Assembly (NCBI GenBank): GCA_038321755.1
Contig: JBBQFJ010000079.1
Coordinates: 1 to 15,236 of the forward strand
Length of the DNA stretch: 15,236 bases
Origin: JALHSW01 sp038321755
Lineage (GTDB): Bacteria > Actinomycetota > Acidimicrobiia > IMCC26256 > PALSA-555
Direction: 5' to 3'
Of the stretch, positions 6,817-13,856 are shown piece after piece. The translations under genes were made by a program, and so were the position numbers. The first letter of the stretch is position 1. Every line of letters begins with the position of its first letter. The notes beneath the pieces were generated by a model. That model did not search any database. It was not told the DNA's origin and saw only the letters and a program-made list of their open reading frames with translations.

Positions 6817-7941
6817 ATGCCGGCCACCGAGGAGCAGGTCCGCACCGCGCTCGCCACGGTCGATGAGCCTGAGCTGCTCCTGCCCATCACCGAGCTGGGC
6901 ATCGTCCAGGGGATCGCGGTCGACGGCAGCACCGTGGTGATCGCCGTTGCGGAGCCGCTCGCCGATCGGGGCCGGTGGGCCGAGCTGGAGTCTCGTGTCG
7001 TCGAAGCCGTGCAGGCGATCGACGGGGTCGAGCGCGTCGAGGTCGACCTGCGTCAGATGACCGAGGCCGAGCTCCCGGCGGTCGCACTCGTCCTGAAGGG
7101 ACAGGGCGCACCGCCACCGAACCCGCTCGCCGTGGTCGATGCGAACGCACCACCGCGTCCCCCGCCACGCATCAATCCCTTTGCGACCGGGAGTGGCACG
7201 CGCATCATCGCGATCGCCTCCGGCAAGGGTGGGGTCGGCAAGTCGTCGGTGACCACGAACGTGGCGGTGGCCCTGGCGCAGCTCGGACGCCGAGTCGCAG
7301 TCGTCGACGCGGACGTGTGGGGCTTCTCGCTGCCGCGCATGCTCGGCGTGAGCCACCCGCCGGATCTCATCGACGACGTGATCGTTCCGCCGACGGCGCA
7401 CGGCGTGCACGTGATCTCGATGGGCTTCTTCACCCAGGAGGACCAGGCGGTCATCTGGCGCGGACCGATGTTGCACAAGGCACTCGAGCAGTTCCTGACC
7501 GACGTCTACTGGGCGGCCCCTGACTACCTCGTGGTCGACCTCCCACCGGGGACCGGTGACATCTCGTTGTCGATCGCGCAGTTCCTGCCCCAGGCGGAGG
7601 TCATCATCGTGACGACGCCGCAGCCGGCGGCCCAGAAGGTGGCGCAGCGCGCCGCGTCGATGGCCGCGAAGGTGGAGCTCGACGTCGTGGGGGTCATCGA
7701 GAACATGTCGTGGTTCCGAGGCGACGACGGCAAGGCGTACGAGATCTTTGGTGCCGACGGCGGACAGGAGCTCGCGGAGCAGCTCGACGTGCCGCTGCTC
7801 GGCAAGATCCCGCTCGTCCCCGCGCTCCGCGAAGGCGGTGATGTCGGTGACCCGATCGTCGTGGCGCATCCCGACGACGAGGCGGCGGTGGTCTTCCGCT
7901 CCATCGCGGCGATGATCGACGGAGCGCAGAGAATCGCGTAG
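6817..7941 (+). CDS. mrp: Mrp/ApbC-family P-loop ATPase, cysteine-free
   Basis: The gene encodes 374 residues. Residues about 1-95 are a MIP18-like domain, followed by a proline-rich linker and a SIMIBI-class ATPase domain. The deviant Walker A is GKGGVGKS at 136-143, with VVDADVWG at 162-169 and VVDLPPGTGD at 239-248. The family reading is Fe-S cluster carrier or chaperone (ApbC, NBP35/Ind1 relatives). At 295-306, where many members have ENMS-x-CPxC, this protein reads ENMSWFRGDDGK, and the usual cysteine of the MIP18 domain is replaced in VAEPLAD. I find no cysteine anywhere. Loss of the CPxC pair is common in actinobacterial Mrp as I recall, but total absence is notable. It diverges from sufR and is probably co-regulated with Fe-S genes. 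Confidence 0.92.
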   Translation: MPATEEQVRTALATVDEPELLLPITELGIVQGIAVDGSTVVIAVAEPLADRGRWAELESRVVEAVQAIDGVERVEVDLRQMTEAELPAVALVLKGQGAPPPNPLAVVDANAPPRPPPRINPFATGSGTRIIAIASGKGGVGKSSVTTNVAVALAQLGRRVAVVDADVWGFSLPRMLGVSHPPDLIDDVIVPPTAHGVHVISMGFFTQEDQAVIWRGPMLHKALEQFLTDVYWAAPDYLVVDLPPGTGDISLSIAQFLPQAEVIIVTTPQPAAQKVAQRAASMAAKVELDVVGVIENMSWFRGDDGKAYEIFGADGGQELAEQLDVPLLGKIPLVPALREGGDVGDPIVVAHPDDEAAVVFRSIAAMIDGAQRIA

Positions 7942-7962
7942 GTCGCGCCCCATCGTCTTGGC

Positions 7963-7983
7963 TGCTGCTCCTCAGGAGCGGCG
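7963..7983 (+). terminator. Possible mrp terminator hairpin without U tract
   Basis: The sequence GCTCC-TCA-GGAGC (7967-7979) forms a 5-bp core extended to 9 bp by two G-C pairs and two U-G pairs when read as plus-strand RNA. It starts 21 bases after the mrp stop and overlaps the stop codon of the convergent DUF2207 gene. No T run follows, so only weak or Rho-assisted termination is suggested. In minus-strand RNA the wobble pairs become mismatches. Confidence 0.3.
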
Positions 7984-9393
7984 CATCGTTCGCACGTAGC
8001 CGAGTCGGGGTGTGACCTCGGCCGTGACGAGCTCGCCCTGCGCGTGATCGCGGTACAGGATCTCGCTCACGCGCCAGGCTGCGACCCGTTCCGCCGTGCC
8101 GTCGTCGAGGGCGACGTAGTACCAGTACTTCGGTTCGTCCCCCGACGAGAACCACTGCCGGAACCGGCGTGCCCGCACGATCTCGCCCGTGACGGAGCGC
8201 GTCTGCCAGACGTCGGGGACGGCCCGCACCAGGACCCAGATGCCCCATCCGACCACGAGCACGCAAGGGATCATCGCCAGCACGCCACCCCGCTCGACCC
8301 AGTCCCACGTGGCGCGGCTGATCCCCGCCGGGTGCTCCGACTCGACGAGCCCGCGCAGCCCGTAGAGGATCACCCCTGCGACCGCACCCCAGAACAGTGC
8401 GAGCGCGACGGCGAGCACGGGGTGCTTTCCCCACGCCGGTGGCAGCCCGCGCGGGTAGCGCACCCGCACCCGACGCCAGTGACCCCCCGCACGACTCCAG
8501 GCGCGGTGGTCGTCTTCGGCTCCCATCGGGAGGAGTGCGACGGCCGTCGGCGCGGCGCCGAACACGGCGGCATAGGCGAACAGTCGGTCCCAGAGCTTCA
8601 CGCCCGCAGGTGGGAGATCGGAGAGCGCAGCGTTCGATCGAAGCTGGTCCGCAAGCCCCACCGCATGCTCGGCCGCGTCGCGTCCGCTCGCCGTCGGGAG
8701 CTGCGCGAGCGAACGGCCGAGTCGTCCGACCAACGCGAAGCCCCCGAACAACGCGAGGAGTGCGATGGTGGCCGCGACTGCGGCGAGGACCGGGCGATCC
8801 GTGTTGGTGTCGTCCTCGAGCTTCAGCCCGATGAAGATCAGTGCCACGATCACGACGAGCGCGATCCCGAGTGGTCCCACGATCCGGTTCGGCCATCGAT
8901 CGACGGTCAGGCCACGGGCCTTCGCGTCGTCCACGATCTCCTCGGCGAGCACCCGGTGCCAGCGCTTCGACTGGTCCTCTGGCCCAGTGGTGAGCGCGTC
9001 GGTCGGCACCACGCCGTCGATCGCCTTGGTGCGGAGCTCCGCGAGGATCCGAGCCTCGTAGGAGGAGAGGGGGAGCGCACCACCGGCGCGCACCGTGCAG
9101 GTCGTCCGCCCCGGCTGGACCTCGTCGAGCGCCAGCGCCCCCTTGGCCGCGAGATCGAGCAGCACTGCGGGCGCAACCTCGCCGGGCACGATGAAGTCGT
9201 TCGCGAGGAGTCCCGCGACGGCCGGCGGCTCGTCGGGCAGATCGAGCCCGCGGCCGGTGCTGGGGCGCACCTGCGGAGGGCGCCGGAGCACGACCAGCAC
9301 CGCCGCGGCCAGCCACCAGAGACCAGCCGCCGCAGCTGCGCCGAGGAAGAGCGGCAACGAGCTCGCAGCAAGGAGTGGAAGCACCGGCCTCAC
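7972..9393 (-). CDS. DUF2207-like multipass membrane protein
   Basis: The protein has 473 residues from a GTG start. It has a hydrophobic N-terminus (about 4-36), then a soluble region (50-165) that resembles the cytoplasmic part of DUF2207/YciQ-like proteins (pattern around GLLANDFIVPGEVAPAVLLDLAAKGALAL). Probable membrane segments follow at about 172-191, 202-223, 323-346 and 371-391, with a weaker one near 270-289. The C-terminal ~80 residues look like a small beta-rich domain (SVTGEIVRARRF... YYVALDDG). The large extracellular N-terminal domain of typical DUF2207 proteins is missing. Function is unknown. It converges with mrp and diverges from the DUF3107 gene; it has no apparent tie to the Fe-S genes. 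Family assignment is moderately sure; the start is less sure because no Shine-Dalgarno or -10 box stands out. Confidence 0.75.
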   Translation of the reverse strand: MRPVLPLLAASSLPLFLGAAAAAGLWWLAAAVLVVLRRPPQVRPSTGRGLDLPDEPPAVAGLLANDFIVPGEVAPAVLLDLAAKGALALDEVQPGRTTCTVRAGGALPLSSYEARILAELRTKAIDGVVPTDALTTGPEDQSKRWHRVLAEEIVDDAKARGLTVDRWPNRIVGPLGIALVVIVALIFIGLKLEDDTNTDRPVLAAVAATIALLALFGGFALVGRLGRSLAQLPTASGRDAAEHAVGLADQLRSNAALSDLPPAGVKLWDRLFAYAAVFGAAPTAVALLPMGAEDDHRAWSRAGGHWRRVRVRYPRGLPPAWGKHPVLAVALALFWGAVAGVILYGLRGLVESEHPAGISRATWDWVERGGVLAMIPCVLVVGWGIWVLVRAVPDVWQTRSVTGEIVRARRFRQWFSSGDEPKYWYYVALDDGTAERVAAWRVSEILYRDHAQGELVTAEVTPRLGYVRTMRRS

Positions 9394-9452
9394 CCTGTTC
9401 GCGGTCGGCCCCAGTCGTCAATCCGGTTTCGGAGGGGGCTCGCGGCGGCCGA

Positions 9453-9465
9453 TAGTGTCGGGCGC
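9453..9465 (+). promoter_or_regulatory. Putative leaderless promoter of the DUF3107 gene
   Basis: TAGTGT at 9453-9458 lies 7 bases before the ATG at 9466, so the transcript should start at the start codon. It decides the start: the open frame runs far upstream without a real gene. The promoter probably also drives the two ATPase genes downstream. Confidence 0.5.
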
Positions 9466-9696
9466 ATGGAAGTCCGCATCGGTGTTCTGCACACGCCCAA
9501 AGAGATCGAGATCGACGTCGCCGGGACTCCCGACGACGTCTCGAAGGCGCTCGATCGCGCCCTCGAGAAGGAGGACGCCGTCCTCTGGCTGACCGACACC
9601 AAAGGGCGTCGCGTCGGTGTGCCCGGTGAGCGGATCGCGTACGTCGAGATCGAGGGCGACCACGACACGAAGCGGGTCGGGTTCGGCCCCGCCTGA
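9466..9696 (+). CDS. DUF3107 family small protein
   Basis: This 76-residue protein (start MEVRIGVLHTPKEIEIDV, end YVEIEGDHDTKRVGFGPA) fits the DUF3107 family of short actinobacterial proteins of about 75 residues; the M. tuberculosis member is, from memory, Rv3208A (TB9.4). The sequence suggests a small alpha/beta fold with a strand, a helix (DDVSKALDRALEK) and further strands. It has no cysteines or obvious catalytic motif. It is the first gene of the run leading to the two ArsA-like ATPases, 33 bases upstream of the first, so it is probably co-transcribed with them. Function is unknown. The family call is confident because length and both termini match. Confidence 0.85.
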   Translation: MEVRIGVLHTPKEIEIDVAGTPDDVSKALDRALEKEDAVLWLTDTKGRRVGVPGERIAYVEIEGDHDTKRVGFGPA

Positions 9697-9697
9697 C

Positions 9698-9727
9698 ACC
9701 CCCCGCCTCACGACCCCCCGCCTCACG
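9698..9727 (+). repeat. Perfect tandem duplication of a 15-base unit
   Basis: ACCCCCCGCCTCACG occurs twice head to tail, at 9698-9712 and 9713-9727, filling the DUF3107-to-ATPase gap and ending 2 bases before the ATG at 9730. The unit is C-rich and contains no Shine-Dalgarno sequence. It may be a recent slippage duplication or may affect translation of the ATPase. Confidence 0.9.
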
Positions 9728-9729
9728 AG

Positions 9730-10707
9730 ATGACCGCCTTCTCGGGCGCCGCGGGCGGGTGGTTGGATCGACGGCTTCTCTTCTTCACCGGGAAGGGTGG
9801 CGTCGGCAAGAGCACGGTCACCGCCGCGACGGCCCTGCTCGCCGCGGAGCGCGGCAAGCGGGTGCTCCTGGTCGAGGTCGACGACAAGGGCAACCTCACC
9901 TCCCTGTTCGAGCACGCGCCCGTCGGGTTCGACCCGGTCGAGGTGTACCCCGGTGTGCACGCGATGCAGATGCGCACGGAGGCTTCGCTCCGCGAGTACC
10001 TCAAGCTGAACCTCAAGGTGCCGGTGCTCGGACGGCTGGGTCCGATGGCGAACATGCTCGAGTTCGTGGCCACTGCGGCGCCGGGGGTGAAGGAGATCCT
10101 CACCGTCGGGAAGGTGTGCTGGGAGGTTCGCGAGTCGCTCGAGGGGCGCGCCGACTGGGATCTCGTCGTGGTCGACGCGGCCGCTACCGGACACGTGCTC
10201 GCGCAGCTCGACTCGCCGCGCGCCATCCGCGAGCTCGTGCAGGTGGGCCCAGTTCGGACGCAGACCGATTGGATGGTCGACCTGCTTGCCGATCCCGCGA
10301 TCACCGCGCTCAACGTCGTGACGACCCCGGAAGAGATGCCCGTCAGCGAGACCATCGACCTCGTCGCCGCGGCACGTTCCGACATCGATGTCCCGCTCGG
10401 TTCGGTCGTGGTGAACCGGGTCCTGCCCGAGCCGTTCACGCACGCTGATGAACCGGTCTTCGCGGCGCTGCGTGACCCGCGTGTCGAATCCGCACTCGCA
10501 GCCCAGGTCGGGATCGGCGCCCGCGCGGTGATCGACGCCGCGGCACTCGCAGTCGCGTTGCGGCGGTCGCGGGCGGTGCACCTCGCCCGCCTCCGCGAGT
10601 CGGTCGATCTGCCGCTCGTCTACCTGCCGTTCCTCTTCGTTCGCGACCACGGTCTGCGGGTGACGCGGATGGTGGCCGAGGCGCTCGCCGACGAGCTGGG
10701 CATATGA
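9730..10707 (+). CDS. ArsA/Get3-like ATPase, first subunit (Rv3679-like)
   Basis: The protein has 325 residues. It is a SIMIBI-class ATPase with a deviant Walker A, GKGGVGKST (21-29), including the signature lysine Lys22 that acts across a dimer interface. A switch region reads VVVDAAATGH (146-155), the counterpart of DTAPTGH in Get3/ArsA. It has a single cysteine (residue 130) and no CxxC zinc motif, so it is not a classical Get3. Family and order match the M. tuberculosis Rv3679-Rv3680 pair (called BagA/BagB, from memory). The second gene overlaps it by four bases (ATGA), which favours a 1:1 heterodimer. Client proteins or ions are unknown; no arsenite permease or tail-anchored client is visible. 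The family call is confident. Confidence 0.9.
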   Translation: MTAFSGAAGGWLDRRLLFFTGKGGVGKSTVTAATALLAAERGKRVLLVEVDDKGNLTSLFEHAPVGFDPVEVYPGVHAMQMRTEASLREYLKLNLKVPVLGRLGPMANMLEFVATAAPGVKEILTVGKVCWEVRESLEGRADWDLVVVDAAATGHVLAQLDSPRAIRELVQVGPVRTQTDWMVDLLADPAITALNVVTTPEEMPVSETIDLVAAARSDIDVPLGSVVVNRVLPEPFTHADEPVFAALRDPRVESALAAQVGIGARAVIDAAALAVALRRSRAVHLARLRESVDLPLVYLPFLFVRDHGLRVTRMVAEALADELGI

Positions 10708-11918
10708 GTCGCTCGAAGGTGGACACGAGCGCATCGCGTGAGACGAACCTCGAGGCGCTGCTCGCGACGCGTGAGGTGGTCGTGTTCTGCGGATCGGGCG
10801 GCGTGGGAAAGACCACAGTCGCGGCTGCCGCTGCGCTCGGGGCGGCGGTGCGTTCGGGAGGGAAGGTCCTGGTGCTGACGATCGATCCGGCCCGTCGGCT
10901 CGCCGACGCGCTCGGACTCGAGGCGCTCGGCAACATGGAGCGTCGTGTCCCCGACGACGTGCTCCGCGCCGCCGGGCTCGAACCGCGAGGCGAGCTGTAC
11001 GCCGCGATGCTCGACACGAAGGCGAGCTGGGACGAGCTCGTGCTGCGGCACGCTCCCGACGAGGAGACGGCATACCGGATCCTGGAGAATCGGCTGTACC
11101 ACAACATCACCGGCCGCTTCGTCCAGAGCCACGACTACATCGCGATGGAACGGCTCTTCGACCTGCACGCGACCGGTGCGTACGACCTCATCGTGATCGA
11201 CACGCCACCAACCAGGAACGCGATCGACTTCCTCGAAGCTCCCGCGCGCATGGCCGACTTCTTCGGTGGCCGCCTCCTGCGGTGGCTCACGATGCCGTAC
11301 CGAATCGGCGGCAAGCGCGGCGCGAGGTTCGTGAACTTCGCGAGTCGGCCGTTCTACCAGATGGCCGATCGGATCCTCGGGAGTCAGTTCCTGCAGGACA
11401 TCGCCGAGTTCTTCCTCAACTTCCAGACGATGTACGACGGTTTCGTCGAGCGCGCGAACGCAGTCGAGCAGCTGCTGCACGACCGGCGGACCTCCTTCGT
11501 GGTCGTGACGACGCTCGAAGGCGCACCACTGCGAGAGGCGCAGTTCTTCTGCGAAGCGCTGACCGACCGCGACTTCCACCTCGGCGCGCTCGTGCTCAAC
11601 AAGGTGCTCCCCGAGTTCCTGCGGTCCCCTGACGGTCGAGAGGCCGCCGATGCGGTGCTCGCCGATCCCGCCGCAGCCGCCGCGGCGGTCGCTGGGCTGG
11701 GCGTGGCCGCGCTCGAAGACGTCGAGCACACGGCCCGGGTGCTGCGAACGGCGGCAACCTCGTTCCGGGACTACGCGATCGTGGCGTCGCGCGAGGTCGA
11801 GCTGCGCGACGAGCTGGGACGCCTGCCCGACGTCGTCGCGACCGTCCCCGCCCTCGAGGATGACGTCCACGACATCAGCGGGCTGGCGAGCATCGGGGAA
11901 CGGCTCCTCGCCCCGTAA
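10704..11918 (+). CDS. ArsA/Get3-like ATPase, second subunit (Rv3680-like)
   Basis: The protein has 404 residues from an ATG that overlaps the previous stop (ATGA). Its P-loop is GSGGVGKTT (30-38): the position of the deviant Walker A lysine is Ser31, so only the first subunit supplies that lysine. Other landmarks are TIDPARRLADAL (59-70), like the switch I of ArsA/Get3, and VIDTPPTRNAIDFL (164-177) as switch II. A larger helical insertion (about 180-260) is likely to form the client- or membrane-facing part. It would pair with the first subunit as a pseudo-symmetric heterodimer, as in ArsA halves A1 and A2. Its stop codon overlaps the -10 box of the kinase gene. The family call is confident, the substrate unknown. 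Confidence 0.9.
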   Translation: MSRSKVDTSASRETNLEALLATREVVVFCGSGGVGKTTVAAAAALGAAVRSGGKVLVLTIDPARRLADALGLEALGNMERRVPDDVLRAAGLEPRGELYAAMLDTKASWDELVLRHAPDEETAYRILENRLYHNITGRFVQSHDYIAMERLFDLHATGAYDLIVIDTPPTRNAIDFLEAPARMADFFGGRLLRWLTMPYRIGGKRGARFVNFASRPFYQMADRILGSQFLQDIAEFFLNFQTMYDGFVERANAVEQLLHDRRTSFVVVTTLEGAPLREAQFFCEALTDRDFHLGALVLNKVLPEFLRSPDGREAADAVLADPAAAAAAVAGLGVAALEDVEHTARVLRTAATSFRDYAIVASREVELRDELGRLPDVVATVPALEDDVHDISGLASIGERLLAP

Positions 11919-11927
11919 CCTGGCCTG
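11916..11927 (+). promoter_or_regulatory. Putative leaderless promoter of the PdtaS-like kinase
   Basis: TAACCT at 11916-11921 begins with the TAA stop codon of the upstream ATPase gene and lies six bases before the GTG at 11928. The sensor kinase can therefore have its own leaderless transcript although it is only 9 bases behind the ATPase operon. Confidence 0.45.
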
Positions 11928-13400
11928 GTGTCCGTTCCCCTCTATGAGCTCGCGCTCGCGAACACCGGGCTGACGGGCGCTCCGCTTCGTCACGCACAAC
12001 GCCTGGTCGCCACGTGGCAGCCGTTGGCCGACCTCTGCTTCTCCGACCTGCTGCTGATGGCGCCGGTCGACGGTGAGGAAGGTCATCGGTTCGTCGTGCT
12101 CGCGCACGTCCGCCCCACGACGGGGCAGACGCTCTACCCCGCCGACCTGGTCGGCACGGTCGTGCACGAGATCGAGCGCCCGGTCGTGGCGCGCGCGTGG
12201 CGCAAGGGGGAGATCGTCGGTGGTGACACGACGGTGCTCGGGGGACGTGACAAGGCACGCGTGCAGTGCGTCCCCATGCGACATCGCGACCGGGTGCTCG
12301 CGGTGCTGACGCGGGAGAGCGCGATGACCTCGGGCCGGCGCCCCGGCGAGCTCGAGCGCCACTACATGGACGTGTTCGAGCGGTTGGCGCGGATGATCTC
12401 GGAAGGGACGTTTCCGTTCGCTCGTGACGAGGTCGAGCTGGAGGAGGCGCCCCGCGTCGCGGACGGCGTCATCGTGCTCGACGATGCGCTGCGCATGCGG
12501 TATGCGAGCCCGAACGCGATCAGTGCACTGCACCGCATGGGGATCCACGCGTTCACGCAGGGGCTGCAGCCCCGCGAGATCGGGTTCGACCAGGACGCCG
12601 CCGAGGCGGCGATCGGGATGCGCATGCCCGTCACCGAAGAGCTGGAGCGAGGCGACACGTCGGTGTTGGTCCAGGCGATCCCGCTCATCGAGGGTGGGCG
12701 CGTGTCCGGCGTGGTGGTGTTCGTTCGCGACGTCACCGACCTCCGTCGCCGTGACCGGATCCTGATGTCGAAGGACGCGACGATTCGGGAGATCCATCAT
12801 CGGGTCAAGAACAACCTCCAGACGATCGCGGCGCTGCTCCGACTCCAGGGGCGACGCCTGAAGTCGACCGAGGCGCAAGAGGCGATCGAGGAGTCGGAGC
12901 GGCGAATCCGCTCGATCGCGATCGTCCACGAGACACTGTCCCGTGACGGCGAGGACGTCGTGTCCTTCGGCGAGATCGTGCGACCGCTCGTCGCTGTCGT
13001 CCAAGAGACGGTGTCGACGGACGAGCAACGCCTGCGCTTCGAGGTCGAGGGCGATGCCGGCGACCTCCCCGGCGAGATCGCGACGCCGCTCGCGGTGGTG
13101 CTGAACGAGCTCATGCAGAACGCGGTGGACCACGCGTTCCCGCACGAGGACGGGGAGTCGGTCGACGGCCATGTGCGGATCCTGCTCGGCCGTGACGAGT
13201 CAGCGCTCCTGATCCAGGTCATCGACGACGGCGTCGGCCTGCCGAGCGGCTTCAGCCTCGATCAGTCGCGAGGGCTCGGCCTCTCGATCGTGCACACGCT
13301 GGTGACGAGCGAGCTCAGCGGCTCGATCGAGATGCGCGACGCGAACGGGACCCAGGTGCACCTGCGGATCCCGGTCAAGGTCGAGGGTGTCGACACCTAG
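11928..13400 (+). CDS. pdtaS: PdtaS-like sensor histidine kinase
   Basis: This 490-residue cytosolic kinase lacks membrane segments. An N-terminal GAF-like domain (about 1-160) and a PAS-like domain (about 178-275) precede the HisKA_2 dimerisation motif REIHHRVKNNLQT, with the phosphoacceptor His290. HATPase motifs follow: NELMQNAVDHAF (N box, 393-404), DDGVGLP (433-439) and GLGLSIV (449-455). It aligns end to end with M. tuberculosis PdtaS (Rv3220c), and, as there, it converges with a whiB1-type gene. The mycobacterial kinase signals to the ANTAR regulator PdtaR, which is not in this window. The pair Cys53/Cys57 that I recall as the copper/NO sensor of the mycobacterial protein aligns with Val57 and Val61 here, so a different signal is likely. 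The GTG start is supported by the -10 box. Confidence 0.9.
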   Translation: MSVPLYELALANTGLTGAPLRHAQRLVATWQPLADLCFSDLLLMAPVDGEEGHRFVVLAHVRPTTGQTLYPADLVGTVVHEIERPVVARAWRKGEIVGGDTTVLGGRDKARVQCVPMRHRDRVLAVLTRESAMTSGRRPGELERHYMDVFERLARMISEGTFPFARDEVELEEAPRVADGVIVLDDALRMRYASPNAISALHRMGIHAFTQGLQPREIGFDQDAAEAAIGMRMPVTEELERGDTSVLVQAIPLIEGGRVSGVVVFVRDVTDLRRRDRILMSKDATIREIHHRVKNNLQTIAALLRLQGRRLKSTEAQEAIEESERRIRSIAIVHETLSRDGEDVVSFGEIVRPLVAVVQETVSTDEQRLRFEVEGDAGDLPGEIATPLAVVLNELMQNAVDHAFPHEDGESVDGHVRILLGRDESALLIQVIDDGVGLPSGFSLDQSRGLGLSIVHTLVTSELSGSIEMRDANGTQVHLRIPVKVEGVDT

Positions 13401-13422
13401 GGCCAGCGGTGTGCGACTGGGT

Positions 13423-13713
13423 TCAGGCGGTGGCGCGCTGCTGCGCGAGCCAAGTCTTGCGGAGCTTGCGACGCTCCTCTTCGATCGTGCCGCCCCAGAT
13501 GCCCGCTTCCTGGTTCGTCGCCAGCGCGAACTCGAGGCACTCGTGGCTCACGAGGCACGCGTTGCAGATGCGTCGGGCGGTCTCGATCTGCTCGAGGGCG
13601 CCACCCGTCGTCCCGATCGGGAAGAACACGTCCGGATCTGAGTCGAGGCACGCCGAGCGGTCGCGCCAATCGTCGACATCCCAGTCGTGCGTGCGGATCC
13701 AAGTGAGCGCCAA
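13423..13713 (-). CDS. whiB1: WhiB-family [4Fe-4S] protein, WhiB1-like
   Basis: The protein has 96 residues. Four cluster ligands are visible, Cys22, Cys50, Cys53 and Cys59, spaced C-x27-C-x2-C-x5-C, followed by the GIWGGT turn (71-76) and a basic tail (RRKLRK). WhiB1 binds an NO-sensitive [4Fe-4S] cluster and the sigma factor SigA; that is family knowledge. Assignment to WhiB1/WblE rests on sequence similarity (FFPIGTTGGALEQI) and on the convergent pdtaS-like neighbour, as in M. tuberculosis Rv3219-Rv3220c. The start is TTG: an in-frame TGA lies 15 bases upstream and no ATG or GTG occurs before the first ligand. AGGAGG at 13724-13729 serves it. It carries about 14 residues more at the N-terminus than mycobacterial WhiB1. 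Confidence 0.93.
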   Translation of the reverse strand: MALTWIRTHDWDVDDWRDRSACLDSDPDVFFPIGTTGGALEQIETARRICNACLVSHECLEFALATNQEAGIWGGTIEEERRKLRKTWLAQQRATA

Positions 13714-13820
13714 CGCTCTTCCCCCTCCTCATGGCTCCGGGCCGCACCCGGGCGGCGCGGTGCTTCGAGCCTGGGTGCGCCAACCGCACCGGGTCCCCGG
13801 GGCGAGCCACCCTCGAGGCG
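13714..13820 (-). promoter_or_regulatory. Structured whiB1 5' leader with Shine-Dalgarno
   Basis: If transcription starts at the predicted promoter, whiB1 has about 107 bases of leader. It contains the hairpin GGTGCG-CCAAC-CGCACC (13774-13790, 6-bp perfect stem), a second stem CCGGG/CCCGG (13737-13751), and the Shine-Dalgarno AGGAGG (complement of 13724-13729) ten bases from the TTG. The second stem lies close to the ribosome site and could influence its access. This contrasts with the leaderless neighbours. Confidence 0.4.
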
Positions 13821-13826
13821 AAACGA

Positions 13827-13856
13827 ACATTACGGGGGAGGTGACAGGGGGCACAA
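13827..13856 (-). promoter_or_regulatory. Candidate whiB1 promoter
   Basis: Minus-strand TTGTGC (13856-13851) and TAATGT (13832-13827) form a plausible -35/-10 pair with an 18-base spacer. It is the best-formed promoter in the window by eye. Transcription would begin near 13820. Confidence 0.4.

Noticed and set aside
10620..13172. An 850-codon open frame on the minus strand
   Set aside because: It is antisense to the second ATPase and the kinase, whose conserved motifs are plain. Its composition is Arg/His/Asp-rich without any domain, as expected from codon bias in GC-rich DNA.
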